Both the position numbers and the translations under genes were made by a program. The notes under the pieces are model-generated. The model ran no database searches, was not told the origin of the DNA, and was given only the letters and a program-made list of their open reading frames with translations. From contig JAPYXD010000469.1 in NCBI GenBank assembly GCA_030998225.1, positions 1,589,071-1,653,070 of the forward strand: a stretch of 64,000 bases of DNA. Reading direction: 5' to 3'. The stretch comes from Diplolepis rosae. Lineage: Eukaryota; Arthropoda; Insecta; Hymenoptera; Diplolepididae. Shown here in pieces: positions 14,801-29,800 of the stretch. Positions within the stretch are counted from its first letter, which is position 1. Each line of letters starts with the position of its first letter.

Positions 14801-17800
14801 ATAAAACAATTTTGATAAAAACAAGCAATTTTAGTAAATTGATGTGACCTGCATGATCCATGGTCTCAAGAAATTGTTAAATTTCATTTCTTGATTTGTA
14901 ATATGAACTTATATTATGCGAGGCATGAAAGTTGCTGATTCTTCACAGTCAATATACAAATTGTGATTAGCAATGTAAGCTTTCATCATAGTAGGATAAT
15001 TCCTCTTGGACCTCAATCTCAAGATCCTAAAGTATAATTTAACCCAAAAAGAAAAATTTTTTGATGAATATCGGCTTTTGATGTCGATTGTGCAGGCTCA
15101 TCTCGCTTGCTCCATGATATTTTTTGCACGACGTTATTGTAAACAACCCTTTTTTCATCGCCCATTATAATTCGCTTTAAAAATGGGTCAGTTTCGTTAC
15201 GTTTCAGCAGTGAATCGCAAATGGAAATTCGTTTGGTGAGTTGAATTTCGTTCAATTTGCGAGAAACCCAAATATCGAGCTTATTAACGTAACCAAGTTG
15301 TTTTAAATGTGTTTCAACGCATGCATGTGATATTTTAAGCTTCTCTGCAATCTCTCGTGTCGTACTACGCCGGTTATTTTCTATCATTGCTTTTATTTTA
15401 TCGTCGTCAACTTCAGTTGGTCGTCCAGAGCGTGGTGCATCTTGGAGGTCAAAATTTCCGGAATGAAAACGAGCAAACCAATCCTGGCATTGGAGTTATG
15501 TTAATGATTTTTCGCCATAAACATAATACAACTTTTTCCGAGCTTGCACTGCGTTTTTACCTTTTCGGGAGTAATAAAGTGAAACGTGACGAAAATGACC
15601 GTCTGGAATCTCCATTTCAAATCAATGCAAAGCAATAAATAAACAACAAAACTTGAAACTTTTTTTTACTGAATAATATATGAAACGTCAGCTGTCAAAT
15701 ACCATATACGGTCTGAAGTTTGCAATGGAGAAGAACGACTCCGAACAACTAAAGTCATTTAGCTGAAAAAAGCGAAATGACTTTGTCGCCAACCCAATAT
15801 TGACAGTTTTTATTTAAATTAATTATTCAAGTTTTGAAAAATAATAAAACTTAAAATTTATACAAAAAGATTTATGCCACATAAATATCATGCTAATACG
15901 AACATATAGAATAAACTTACTCATTTTCATCGATGGTGCTATCGCCGAGTTGTAGTTTTAAACCTAATTTGATAAAAGTTGGCCCCCACCAAGCTAACGC
16001 GCCAGTAACAAATGAAACACATGTAAATCCAGCGGTGGAAAGCATGAAACTATGACTGCAGTGAAAAATATTTATTTTTTAGAAATAGGGAAATAAAACT
16101 AATTGTCATTTTTTATTGATTTAAAAATTCGAAATGAGTTCACTTTTTAAGAAGAGCTTTGACATCATCTCCCCATGAAGTACTGGCGATGTTGGTTCCT
16201 CCCTCTTTCTCGCCTCTAATTGGATCTCGCACCAGAGCGAGAATTAGAATGATCGCTACAATTCCCAAAGCCGGAGTTATTCGCAATCCCCACTGCCACG
16301 AGCCAGTCGCTCTAGCAGTTTCTCCCCCAGTTATGTATCCTAAACCACTGAAAATAATATATTGTGCAACTATGGAAAACAATAGTATATTACATAACAA
16401 GGGCAGAAAGTTGAGATTCCTGCACTGCGCGCCATAATGCCCGAGGAGAAGCCGAGGGCATCATGGCACGCAGTTCAGGGCTCTCAAATTTCTGCCCATG
16501 TAGTGTATACTATTTTTCTTGCTACCCGGTCGAAAGTACGAAAACAATTGCATGTGTCCATTGGAATATATTGATGCCTGCCCCGACATTTGCGGCACGA
16601 GCGGAGCGAGTGCTGCTGGTCGGGGGCAGCCCCCTGCATCTCTGAGTTGAAAATGACATGAATTGTGACTGGCTTCCATGGTGGCGCTGAATGTTCATTG
16701 GGCCGACTTACACGAAAATCACATTACAAAACATAGTTTTTTAAGGTTTTCTCTGTAAATTTTCAAATTTTCGAGTTCTTGAACGGTAGTGAGATAAAGT
16801 TCGCGAGTTTAGAAACAAATTTCCAAAAAAATTGACGTAAAAAATGGTGAAATGTGTGTGTTTTGGGTGCAAATCCGGATATAAGTCTTGCTCTGACAAA
16901 GTTCGTTTTTTCATTGTACCGAAGGATGAAAATACGATAAATTTATGACTCATAGTTTTACTGAATTACATAGAATTCCTAAAGTAATAGGAATTGAAAA
17001 CTTAAATTTATAATTTAAAAAAATTAAGATGGCTGATATAAAGAAGGCCAATCTTGAAAAGAAAAAGGCAGCAAAGCTGACAGGCCTAACTTAATAATGT
17101 GCTCACATACCAAATATTATATTTATGAGATGTTCAAAATGGATGAGAACACCGTATCATCTAAACAAAAAAATTAGACGTTAATATAAGTTATCAGAGA
17201 ATTACTTTTATTAGATAAACTCCAGTCAATTAAAAAATCACTTTTACTCGATGTTATTTATACAATAATCTAAGTGCAATTTGCTTTAAACCTATTCCAC
17301 TGCTTTGAATTATAATATATTATAATAATATATTATTAATATATTTCATAGTATAATATTAACAAATTTTAGTCCAAATTCCAAACATTATTTTTGAAAT
17401 ATTTTTTTTGAAAAGGAGTTTCATTTAATTACAGTAGTAATATATAGTATATGTATTATATGTTTTTGTTATATGTTATATTATATATGTGTTATATAAT
17501 ATGAAAAATTATCAAATTTTATTGTAACGAGGTTAATTATTAGTATTAATATTTAAATGAACGCAAAACAATAATAAAATAAAAAACATGATACAAATAA
17601 TGCAATTCCCGCCAGAATTTAGAAATTAGATTTTCTGCCTAATGTGAATTTCTTAACCTTTTCGAAGAGAATAAATTTTTGTGAAAAATATGAAGATCTT
17701 ATTAGGTTATTGTCATGTATAAGAAAATGCGATAAAATAGTTTTTATTAGGAGAAAATTAATTTTTTATGCTCTTTCCTATGCATTTTTTTTAATCTAGG

Positions 17801-20800
17801 GCCTATGAACAGTCAGCGCCGCCACCGACGCTAGTCAACTTTCACGTAATTCTTTTCTTATGCATTTGGTGGCAAGATACAGGGGGCTGGTCGGGGGGGG
17901 GGGGGGGGCAGGCATCAAATACATCTATGAATTAAGGTTCAGATTTCTACTTCCTTGTTTCCATCTTTGGTAATTATCATGGACTAACATGTATCTGTCA
18001 ACGGACTTTTTGGGTAAGGTGTCAGTTTCTACTATTAATTGAGCTTCAGTTTCAAAGTTTTTATTAATGTCTTCTTCATCTGTCGATTCATCAGATGATA
18101 TGTCTTTCATTTTTTTTTTTCTTATTTTTGTTACACTTCAGTCACTACTATTACATTCTAAATAATATTCACTCATTGCCACTAATAAACATTAGCAGAG
18201 AGCGTCAAATTTTGACGCTTGAGGTTATTTACATTTTTACTCCCGCTATTATAGAGGGCGCGCATATAGCTTGACCAATGCATGAAAGTTAGACTTTCTG
18301 CCGTGAAATTGGTGCCGAAACCACGTACTTTCGACTAGGGTAGTAAGAAAATGTATTTTATTGAGTATGAAGTTTGATGCCCAAGCAAAGCGAGGTTGAC
18401 AGGTACACAAGTAAAATTAATGTTTTTCCCATGTCGCACACGATTTTTTTCTACTACAAGGAGAAAAAAATCGAACTATTACAGTGTCTATACTGTCAAA
18501 ACAATGTTCTCGCCTGACTACGGTCGTAAGAAACTCACCCTACTTCAGTATGAGTTCTCTTACAACCGAGAGGACACGTGAGGTGCTACGTTCGAAAGTA
18601 GGCGTGGCCTAACATCTCGCTTGTAAGAGAATTCATACTGAAATAGGATGGGTTTCTTGCAATCATAGTAAGGCGAAGTTCGAACTATTTTCGCAAGGCA
18701 CAACTGCTCTAAAAGCATGATACTTAGTACTTTTTTAGCATGAAGGGATCCCTGCTTAAAATGTATGATTTTTTTCATCAGGATAGCAAGAACGAAACCT
18801 GCTACAAAAGCATGACTAGTGTTCTTACTATTATAGTCAGATTTTTTTCTCCGTGTAGGAGGTCAAAAAATGGATTTGGTTGTCCCACACGGGGCAAAAA
18901 AATTCACTTTATGACCTGATAGTAAAAATAGTAGATTGTGCACCAAGGGTGGTATGCACGTCTTTATAGCCGAGAGTGATGTTTGTTGGACGAGTCGTAG
19001 GTCGAATCTAACGAAAAAGCAAGGCTAAAGACGTACCTTACTCACTGTTGTGCACAGACAACTTTATCCAACACAAATGTGCGTTATGGGCTCCTAGATA
19101 AATTTAGCAAAGTAAGATTATGAAGCTTGACTTGGGACTTGTTGATAAGAAAATAGCTATATCTCAACTTGGAGGGAGTAATAGAGCCTTCATTACTCCC
19201 ATAGGAAATAATGAAGAATTACTGCGCATGCGTCGGTAACTTCGCATGCTCACTCGTCATTGGTTACATATAAGCGATTTTGCTCCCGCTTTGCACTTGA
19301 AAAATGTGGCTTTTAGTGATGTTAGGAAAAAAAACATTTTTTTATTGACTACATTTTAATCTGTCGATCATTTTTTAAGGTGAATAACCCAGGAATCGTA
19401 AACTTGGTCCCAGTAATTGTTGAGCCAAAAATATTTTTTTATAAGCAATTATAATTCATTTTCACTGTTTTTTGATAATCCATATGTAGCTAAATCGTAT
19501 TATCATTTGTTGTAAAATACTTCACTTGAGGCAATGCTCTAGACGTGAATTTATCCAATTCTTTCGGTCCTTCTCATTCTGAAATAAATGAATGAAATAA
19601 AATCTCAAAGGAATGATCAGGATATATTTATCTGTTATGGAAAATCCATTTGAGTTATTATTTTCAGAATGAAAAAGGGCCAAAAAATTATTATCTAAAA
19701 TACAACTAAACAAATAACGATCACTGGGTCATTTTTTTCACGGTCAACTAAAAACAATCGAGTTTATCATTATAACTTATTAATAATACTGATTTATACG
19801 CTATACATTCGACTCGCGCTAAGGCGAACTTCGCTAACGCGTCGGCAAAGTTCCCGATAAGGCGTCGGGCGTTGCTTTCCCTTTACCACCACCACGAATC
19901 ATGAGTTTCCAACGTGACTCTGTTTACATGCGCAGACATCAAAACTAAACCCACGAGACAGGTTGCAGAAAGTGAATGGAATCCCCTCTCGCGGACGCCT
20001 TACCGCGAACACTCGGTTTTATCTGCGTCGCCTTAGCGCGAGTCGAGTGTATGTTGATCTTAAATTTTTTTAAATCATTTACCATATGTGACTTACCTTC
20101 CAACTGGAATAGCGAAATAAAAAAGAGCAAGCATTTTTGAACGAACATCTTTAACAAACAAGTCGCTAATGATAGTCGGCGCTATTGTTGAATAACTCGC
20201 CTCCCCTACTCCAACTAGTGTCCTAAATAATAAGAACCACTCGTACGTCTAAAATTAAAAATTTTAATTTGGATTAAAATTTTTGAGCATTTTTTTAACT
20301 TGTATATGATCAAATCTATGGAATTTTCAAATCCAGAAATACAAAAATATAATTTTGATAGCATATGAATAGGATTTATTTTAGAAGCTGAAAGCGTTTA
20401 AGATATAGTACAGACTAATTAAAATTATCTACATGGGTGAAATACGAAAGGATTTCGATCCTTGAATGATTAGACTTAACAATCGCCTATTCTGCTTCCC
20501 CCCTAAACAGTTTTAATTTTGCACAGTTAGTAACTGCGCAACTTTTCTGCATTTTTGCCTGATAACTGGAAAATCATAAACTTATTGCAAACACTTTGAT
20601 TGACTTAATAATCCCCTCGATTTACTAACAATGAGTCAATCGATGGCTCACTGTAATATGAAAAATAAATTGTAAACATATTATAAATAAACTCGTCCTT
20701 ACTTTTTGGGCTCAGATACAGTATGTAAATGCGCAATAAAATTCGATCATTCTGTCAAGAGTTATCGTGTTCACAGATGCCGGACAGACGACATACAAAA

Positions 20801-23800
20801 AGATAGACACTTTCGTAAAAACCATTTTTTTTGCTCAAGGGGTCTCAAAACGTAAAGATTTTATGAAAATTCCAAAAGTGATTTTTCACATAAAACCAAT
20901 GCCTTTTCATATGAATCTAAAAAGATATTAATATTTCGTATAATTTCGGTCGTTATAATCGTCCTTCTGAGAGCACTATTAAGAATTTTGTGGATAAATT
21001 TGATTCTACTGGTTCGGTGCATAACATACCAAGAACAAGTGTTCTTCCAGGTTGTTCAGCTGAAAATATTTCTGCTATAAGTGAAAGTGTTTTCGCTTGT
21101 CTAGTCGTCATCTTTCAATTGTTACTATGTTTATCTTATTAATCTCATTTGTAGTTAACTCCCATAATTAGGATTTTCAATAAATAATTATTGACATAAG
21201 GACCCGGCTATGCTTAGACAACCTAGCCATTTCGTGTTAGGACGTATATAATGCATTAGTTTCGACGCGTTTTGTTCTATTAACATTTCGGTGAAGGTAC
21301 TTAGCAGTGGGATCTCGCCCAAGCGTTTCGTGTAAAGGCTCGCCTAGTTTGGGGTAATGGTTCTCCCAAATTGAGAGAACCGTTCAACTAAACACAGGTC
21401 GAGCAGCTTTCCGTGTGTTTAGCGCAACAGGGCTACGTGTTGGGCGAGCAGTTCCACCAAACTTTTCTCCGTGCAGTAGCCTGTTCGATGATGAAATTCG
21501 CATATGTCAAACATTTTTCGTGGTCAACTGGCAATAATCTTTGTGTACTATGTATTCTGTACGGATACATACCAAAATCATCGTAAATAATGCGACGAAG
21601 AGAGGTGTGAGCAATATTCGTTGGGTCATTAAATATGAAGTTGGATGTTCGGATTCAAAAGTTTGCTTTATTGTTCTGCAAATAAAATAAAATTTCAGGC
21701 ATAGAAGCCTGGAGATCGTGAAACCGATGAAAGCGCGGAAGAAATTTTCGACAGCCTGTTGGGAATTGGATATTTTTCCCTGTAAGAAGTTATCCAAATT
21801 CCGAAATAAATGATAATCAGCTGGTAAAATATTCTGTGAATACGGAAGATGATCAATAGTTTCCAAATCTAATTCTAGTATTTTTAATTGCGTCCGATTT
21901 GCAGTGTGTGGGCAAGCATTATCATGTAGGAGCATTACCATGTCTTTATTCACTAATTTCGACTGTTTTTCTGACAGATTCTTCATCATGATGTCCAGTT
22001 GGTTACAGTAGGTCTCTGTTGTGATCGATTGACCAAGTTTTATGAAGCTACAATGAATTAAACCGTGACTACTCCACCAAGCAGTAACCATGCGCTTCTT
22101 TTGATGAATGTTTGGTTTTGGTTTGTATTTTGGTACTTGATCCTTATCTCATAACCTTGCTGAACGCTTACGATTATCATAGAGGATCAATTTTTCATCA
22201 CAAGTAACGATTTGAGGCAGAAAAGGCTTCTCTCTATTCCGTGAAAGCAAAGAAACGCAGGTATCGAAACGTTCCTTCATCTGATGTACGTTTAATTTGT
22301 GCGGAATAGAAACACCAAATGTCGATGCTAACTTACGAGTAGTTTGAGATGTGTCACTCTCTACAGTAGATTTGAGTTCATCATTATTTACTTTGGGTTG
22401 GGGTCTTCCACGTGGTTCATTTTCAAGGCTGAAATCCCCAGAACAAAATTTCGCAAACCAAAATGATACTGTGCTATAACTAGTTAAACCTTCTTCAAAT
22501 ATACTATTAATTTCACGAGCTGTCTCCGATGCATTGGTTCCACAACGAAACTCGTATTAAAAAATTGTACGAATTTTCGACTTATCCATAGTTGCACAAA
22601 ATATTTTCCACAAAATACTATTCAAAAGATAATATTAAATACTTTTCCCCGTAAAAGTTCAGAAAATACAAATTTTGACTGATGTTAGTGTATAATTGAA
22701 TAATATGACACCATGAGTGATTCCCATCATTTGTTTTGAATCATTGGTATCACTAAATTATTTCACATCAAATAAAATAAATGACATGCGATTTTTTTAT
22801 TATATAACGAAAATACGGCGAGTTAAATATAAAAAACATTGACTTTTTTATTGAGAGAAGTAACAAGTTTTTAATTTTAAGAATAAAACTGTCGTGAAGT
22901 TGACAACGACAAAGCTACATAAACAAAAGAAAAGTAGAGTTACGTATTATTTGAACAGCCCCTTTCTGTTTTGATGATATTTTTATTTTCCTATGGATTT
23001 GGCGATTTAGACAACACTTATGCGCGTTTTCGAGCTTTCGACAAGTTATAGAATCTGAGACCTCAATTTTACATGTATTTCATTCTAAAAAACTAATTAA
23101 TGGTAATTATAGTACATCTAATTTCAATGAACTAAATTTTCGGTGAGTCTTTACCATTCATATATTAAAATATGTGAATATCTACGCTTCGCGCTCTCAA
23201 GATGTTTTCAAAAATGTACATCTTTACGGACTTGACATATATTTTGGGTGCGTTTCTAAAAAATGTATACCTTTTTTAAACGTGAAGATTAATAGTAAAT
23301 TATTTTGCTATTAATGCGTGGAGACAAATAAGAATAAAGGTTCCAGAAATTTTCACGTATACTCTTTAAAATATCGTTAGCTTTTATAATTAATAAAATT
23401 TATTTAAATTGAAAACTAATCTTTTGTTTTGTAATAAATTAGCAAATTAAAGATAATTCAAGAGAATGGATAAATCGTACCTTCATGTAAGAGCCAATTA
23501 AGGTAGTAAGGCACCAAAGAAATACTCCGAAGCTCATAATAATTTTTCGGTTATAACGGTCGCCCAAATATCCAAATAAGGGCGCGAAAATCATGTAACT
23601 TATGATAAATGCTGTTTGTAAAAGACCAGCTTTGTCATTGCTGATACCGAAGTCCTTTTTTACGTCATCCAGGATTCCTGGAAGCAAAATGATAAACTTT
23701 CATATAAAAAATACTGCACGTCAGAACAAAGATTTTTAAAACGGAAGTGGAAATAAATGGAAAATTAAAATAAACAACTCCTGAACAAATTTAAATAGTA

Positions 23801-26800
23801 ATTAAACAAAGACAGAAAAATCCATTTGAAAATTGAAAAAATGCGATACATTTCAATTTTCTTTGTTAGTATCAAATTGCACAAGAAATTAGAAAGCCTC
23901 TAGAGGCTAGAGGCAATTCGAAAATTGGTCGAGTGATTGTAATAAAATATATATTTTATGTGTACCCAGTGCTGCATTGGTTTCTTCAGAAACTAAGTAG
24001 GGGGTCCTAGAACCGGGTGCGTCCTCGGGTTGTGGATAGAGGGACTCTGTACCAAGGGATTCTGCTAAATACGGACCCAAACTAAATAAGCAGTCGCGGA
24101 CAATGTTCAAAGGATGGTCCTAAAGTAATAGCCCCCAAGCCAAAGTGTTAACGACTGTGCCGAGGGCTGCATGACACCAGTGAGTCACACTATGGCGTCT
24201 CCAGGAAACCAGGTCGCCTACTGGAGATTCAGACTTGACCACTGCAGGCGGGGCTCTGCAGGGGTGGACCTCATGCTTCTCTAGCTGATCGTGGAAATAA
24301 TATGGAGAGAAATGATTTAAATAAAAGTATGTGCGAGGAATAATTCGAAGGAAAGTTGGAAGTAACGGTGATACACGAATGCTTTGAGAGGTCTGACAGG
24401 AGGCGGCAAAAAGACTGCCTGTACAGGACGCTTCAGATTGCGATGTGAAACGCATTTCCACCACTGAGAAAATGGTCCAAAAGATACATGAATTTTTCGG
24501 GATAAAAAAAAACATACTCTTGGTAGGAAGGTGAAACTGTATTAAACGCAGTGTTAAGAGCGTCAGGGATGATGGCTGCCAGACAGTTCCAAAAACTGTA
24601 GTGAGCAGTACTTCGGACTTGCGGAAACGGACGAAAGAGCCAACCGTAAGCCTATAGGCGACTGCAGCCAAGAATCCGGAGGTAAGAAGGTCTAAGCATC
24701 TATAAAGGAAGAGGAATGGGTGGAGCTCCCAACCAGGAAGAACCTCCGGACGCAAAAACTTAAACCGGATGCTAAGAAACCGGAGTGGCCAAGGCGTGCT
24801 TGCCCAGAAGTGAAGCTAATAAAGCCCGCTGAGGGAGTGAGCTACGCGGCCAATTTAAAAAACCTCAAGAAGCGCGTCAAACCTGACGAACTAGGGTTCA
24901 CAGTCCAAGGAATTAGGGAGACTCGCTCTAAGGACCCGCTCGTGGAACTGAAATGTTCCAAAGAAGGCAAAGGGCAGTTAGATACCGCCTTGAAAGAGGT
25001 TATTGATTATTGTGGGACTGTCCGCCACGTCATCCCTAGGATGGAGGTCGATATCGCGGACATAGAACCCGGCATTGAAGCCGAGGATATCGGAGATGCG
25101 GGTAGGTCTCCTGCAGGGTCCACTGAAAGATGGTGGTAAATCGGTGTTGCAGCTGTCTTGGCTTCGGCTACATGGCGGCGAACTGCCCGGTGCCCGATCG
25201 AAGCAGAAGTTGCTGGAGTGCGGCGAACAGGAGCATGCTGCAAGGTCCTGCACAAGGAAACCACAGTGCTACATTTGCGCCGCTAGAGAAGATAAGCCCC
25301 GGGACGACCATATGAAGCTTTCGAGAGGCCCCGCATGAAGCCAAGCACACATAAATAAGGACGCCGAAGCTAGGCGTAGAGCACCTATAGAACGTCACCC
25401 TGAAGTTTAAAGCTAACGCAGTTCTGGGGCCATGGGCTGGTGGGATAGCAGGGGAGTTTCAAATTTAGTGTGTATTTCTGCAGCCGAGTCCCAAACAACG
25501 TGCGTAAATGCATGCTCTATCTCCCCTCAACAAAACAACAAAACCTGCCTGCTTGACAGGCACATTCTCATCGCGCGCGCAAGTTTGAGCGTGCCTAGGG
25601 CGCGCAATTTGATCGTCGCGCTTCGCGGTCCGTTCTTTCTGGACCTCGCGCTTCGCGCTCGGTCTTGTGTTCTTCGCATACATTTAAGTTTATTTCTTAT
25701 AATTTAATACTGAAGCTGAAACCAATTTTATACTATTAAAGATTATGTAAATTACTCATTTTCTCAAATTCACTAAATTTCTTTTTCAGTTTCGGCCTTA
25801 AGGAACACATTCTCATCATGACACCCGCGCTTCGCGCTCGATTTTCTGTATACATTTCAGTAACTTTTTAATAAATTACATAATTAAAATAATTTATTTT
25901 CTACCAAATATCTAAAAAAGGAAAAACAATCTTAGACTTTATTTAAGGAAACGATTTGCAGAACAAGGCTTATTTCGTATCTCACATATTTTGGTGAAAA
26001 AAATCGAATTTTTTCAAGATTTCTAAATCTAAACGTTTTTTATGTATCTCATATATTTTGTCTAAAAAATGGAATTCATGAATTTTAATCGTATTTTTTG
26101 GAATTCAAACATATTATTGTTAAAAAATTGAATTTTGCATTTTCAATAGTTTTTCTTTTAAATTAAAAAGAAAAATATGCATCTTATGAAAAAATGTTAC
26201 AATTCAAATTTGTAGGTCCTTATGAAGAAAATAATATTGTATCATAACGTTTTTTCGTATCTCGTATAATTTAACTGGAAAATGAAATTTTGATATTGAC
26301 TTTTTTCAAGTTTTAATATGCTGTAACATTTCTAATTTTGATTTAATCAAAAAATGTTATCAGGATAATTTGTAGAGATTTACGAGCACTATCAAAAACC
26401 GGTATTGGAATTTTTGATTTTTTCAAAAAGTTATTTTCAAACACACAAAAGTAGTGCTCAATCCCTGAATTTTGATTGGATGTGGCTGGTTAACGAACTT
26501 GTCCTTACTTTTTCGGCTCCGATAAAGTGTGCCGAAGCTCAATTCAATCTGATAATTCTATCGAGAGTTATGCCGCACACGACCTACTACAGACAGACAG
26601 ACACTTTCGTAAAAACCCTTTTTTCGGACTCAGGGGGTCTCAAAACGTAAAGATTTGATGAAATTTTCGAAAGTCATTTTTCATATAAAACCAATACCTT
26701 CTCATCCATGATGAGAATGTAAAAATGTATATCTTATGTGTATATCTTATCTTTAACATAAACATATAGAGTTAGCTATCTAGATAGTTAATTTTAACAT

Positions 26801-29800
26801 TTATTTCATTCAGTCTTCTTTGCTCTTTGCTATGATTAATGAAAAATCTAATTCCAAATTTTTCTGATAATCAATAGTTTGGTAATAGAAAAAAAAGCTA
26901 AACATTGATTAATCTAAATTATCTCAATATTATTTTAAATAAAAAAGCTATTTGTATAGATTAACACTGAAATCGACTGCAGTCCACTCGGCTGACGACC
27001 GCTTTGACTCCGGAGTGTAGTGATGGATTCAGGTTTCGTCCATTGTCACATACCGACGCAAAAAATTCGGTTAATTTCAGCGAAACAACTCGAAACAGCG
27101 CTCGGAATCAACGACACGTTGTCGCTTTTGATCCACCGTGAGCAAACGCGGCACCCACTTTGACAAAAGCTTCCTCATAGATGAATGTTCATGCAAAATA
27201 GCTTACACACTGCCGTATGATATCTTTAAGGTGTCAGCTATCTCACGCAATTTTAATTTACGGTTTTCGAAAACGATTTGGTGGACTTTTTTTATGGTTT
27301 CCGGTGTAACCACCTCATTCGGCCGGCCGGAGCGTTCAGCATCTTCAGTGTCTGTACGACCACGTTTAAACTCAGCATACCACCGACAAATGGTTGTTTT
27401 TGATGGAGCAGAGTCCCGGTAGCACTTTTCAAGCCATTGCTAAGCTTGCACAGTGTTTTTTTTTTCATGAAAAAGCAATGGTAAATCAACACACGAAATT
27501 GTTTCGAATCCATTGTTTTGTGAATATCAAGACTAGCGTCAATTAAATCACTGTAACTCGTGGACCAAACATCAGAATGTCATGGAATTTTGACAGGTAT
27601 CTTTTGAAGGTTGGTACTCATGAAAAATCATACAGAACTTTTGTTGGCAACGCCATCTATGTGTCAGTCCCGGGACTTATTGATCCACGTGTTACAGATC
27701 CTGAATTTCATGATAAAAATGTAGGTTGTTTGTAATTTAGAATTAATGGAAATTTAGGGGACTGGAAAACTTTGAAATTAGGAACATTCAAAGTCATAAA
27801 CTTTTATAGCAGCAAAAAGAATGTGGAATAAGTGGAAAAATTAAGAGATTTCATGAAAACTCCATAAAAATCGAATTCAGCTTTAAAATAATTTATTTGA
27901 CTATGCGCGTTATACCTGCGGGTCATTAATCAATCTGTAGTAGCAAAGATTATAAAAGTGACGTTGTTTCCCCATCATTCATTAATTTAAGGTTTTGGCC
28001 AAGGCACAAAATACTTTCATCTATTTAGATACTTTATAAATGAATATATGAATTGAGAGATTTGGGGCCTTTTAAATATTGATGACTAGGGTGTATTTAT
28101 TTTTTACCAAGAAAGAAGCACAAATTATTTTGATTGAATTAGCTGAGCTTTGGCATACATTATCTGAGTCGAAGATGTAATGACAAGTTCGCTAACCAGC
28201 CACATCCGACCAAAACTGTGAAAATAGGAGAATTTGTTGTGTTTTTGAAAGAAACTTAACGAAAAAATCCAAAATTCCAATATTGGTTTCTGATAGTGCT
28301 CATAAATCTCTACTAATTATCCTAATAAGATTTTTCGATTAAACTAAAGTTAGGAAAGGTAAAGAATGATAAAACTTGAGAGAAGTTAAGATCTAAATTT
28401 CATTTTCCAGTTACATTATACGAAATACGAAAAAAAATTTATGTTACAAAATTTTTTATTACATAAAGATCTAAGGTCCCTGAAGCTGGAATGACAATAT
28501 TGTTATATCAACACAGGAACTACTTAAGAATTTAGTTCTAATTTGTGCCGCATGAAATGAATTTTGTGCTGCGTAATTTTTTTTTTTAATGTAATGCTAG
28601 CTTTCGCTGAAGCTACAACTCCACTACGTAAAAAATAATCACATTGAATTATGCTTTATACAGGAATTTTGTATTAATTAAGTGCTCTCGATTCACTTTC
28701 TGTACATAGACCTAGCATTTTTATTTTTTTTAAAAGCGCATCTAGCTACCGCTGAAGCTACAACTCCACTATGTAAAAAATAATCACTATAAACAAATTT
28801 TTCTTAATCATTTCAGTCGATTATGTCGATAATTAGAAGAGTGTATAATTCACCATGATAACCGAACTCTACCATATACCATATACCATATACCATATAC
28901 CATATACCATATACCTATACAGGAATTTTGTGCTAATTAAGTGCTCTCGATTCACTATATCTACATAAACCTAGCATTTTTATTTTTTTTTTAAAGCGTA
29001 GGAGTTCTAGATTCCGCTGAAACTACAACTCCACTATGTAAAAAATAATCAGATTGTATTAATGTACATACAGTTTTGAACGTTCATTGAACGATGAAAA
29101 ATATTTTTTTTTTAAACTAACTAATTGGTTTTTTACATTCTCATCATGGATGAGAAGGTATTTGTTTTTATTTGAAAAATGACTTTCGAAAATTTCATCA
29201 AATCTTTACGTTTTGAGTCCCCCTGAGTCAGAAAAAAGGGTTTTTACGAAAGTGTCTGTCTGTCTGTAGTAGGTTGTGTGCGGCATAACTCTCGATAGAA
29301 TTATCACATTGAATTGAGCTTTGGCACACTTTATCGGAGCCGAAAAAGTAAGGACAAGTTCGTTAACCAGCCACATCCAATCAAAATTGAGGGATTGAGC
29401 ACTACTTTTGTGTTTGAAAAAAACTTTTTGAAAAAATCAAAAATTTCAATACTGGTTTTTGATAGCGCTCATAAATCTCTACAAATTATCCTAATAACAT
29501 TTTTTGATTAAATCAAAATTAGAAATGTTACAGCATATTAAAACTTGGAAAACGTCAATATCAAAATTCCATTTTCCATTTAAATTATACGAGATACGAA
29601 AAAACGTTATGATACAATATTATTTTCTACATAAAGACCTACAAATTTGAATTGTAACATTTTTTCATAAGATGCATATTTTTCTTTGTAATTTAAAAAA
29701 AATATATTGAAAATCCAAAATTCAATTTTTTAACAATAATATGTGAAATACGAAAAAAACCTAAGAATACAAAGTTGTTCGTTTCAAAAAGATCTACAAG

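Larger units (their letters stand above)
16395..18360. repeat. Inverted-repeat element hosting the THAP element
   Basis: 16510-16546 and 18322-18354 are inverted copies around CGTACTTTCGAC and GGGTAG. A second small palindrome is at 16402-16497. The span encloses the THAP element and a minus ORF at 17925-18110. Boundaries are approximate. Confidence 0.5.

Noticed and set aside
24120..24755. 211-codon minus ORF
   Set aside because: Lies antisense to the R1-like LINE remnant; composition is low in complexity and shows no domain. It is a shadow of GC-richer LINE sequence.
25465..25707. ORFs of 72-91 codons in the GC-rich zone
   Set aside because: They fall in the 5' zone of Helentron-like copy B, made of CGCTTCGCG palindromes, and are not open in copy C.
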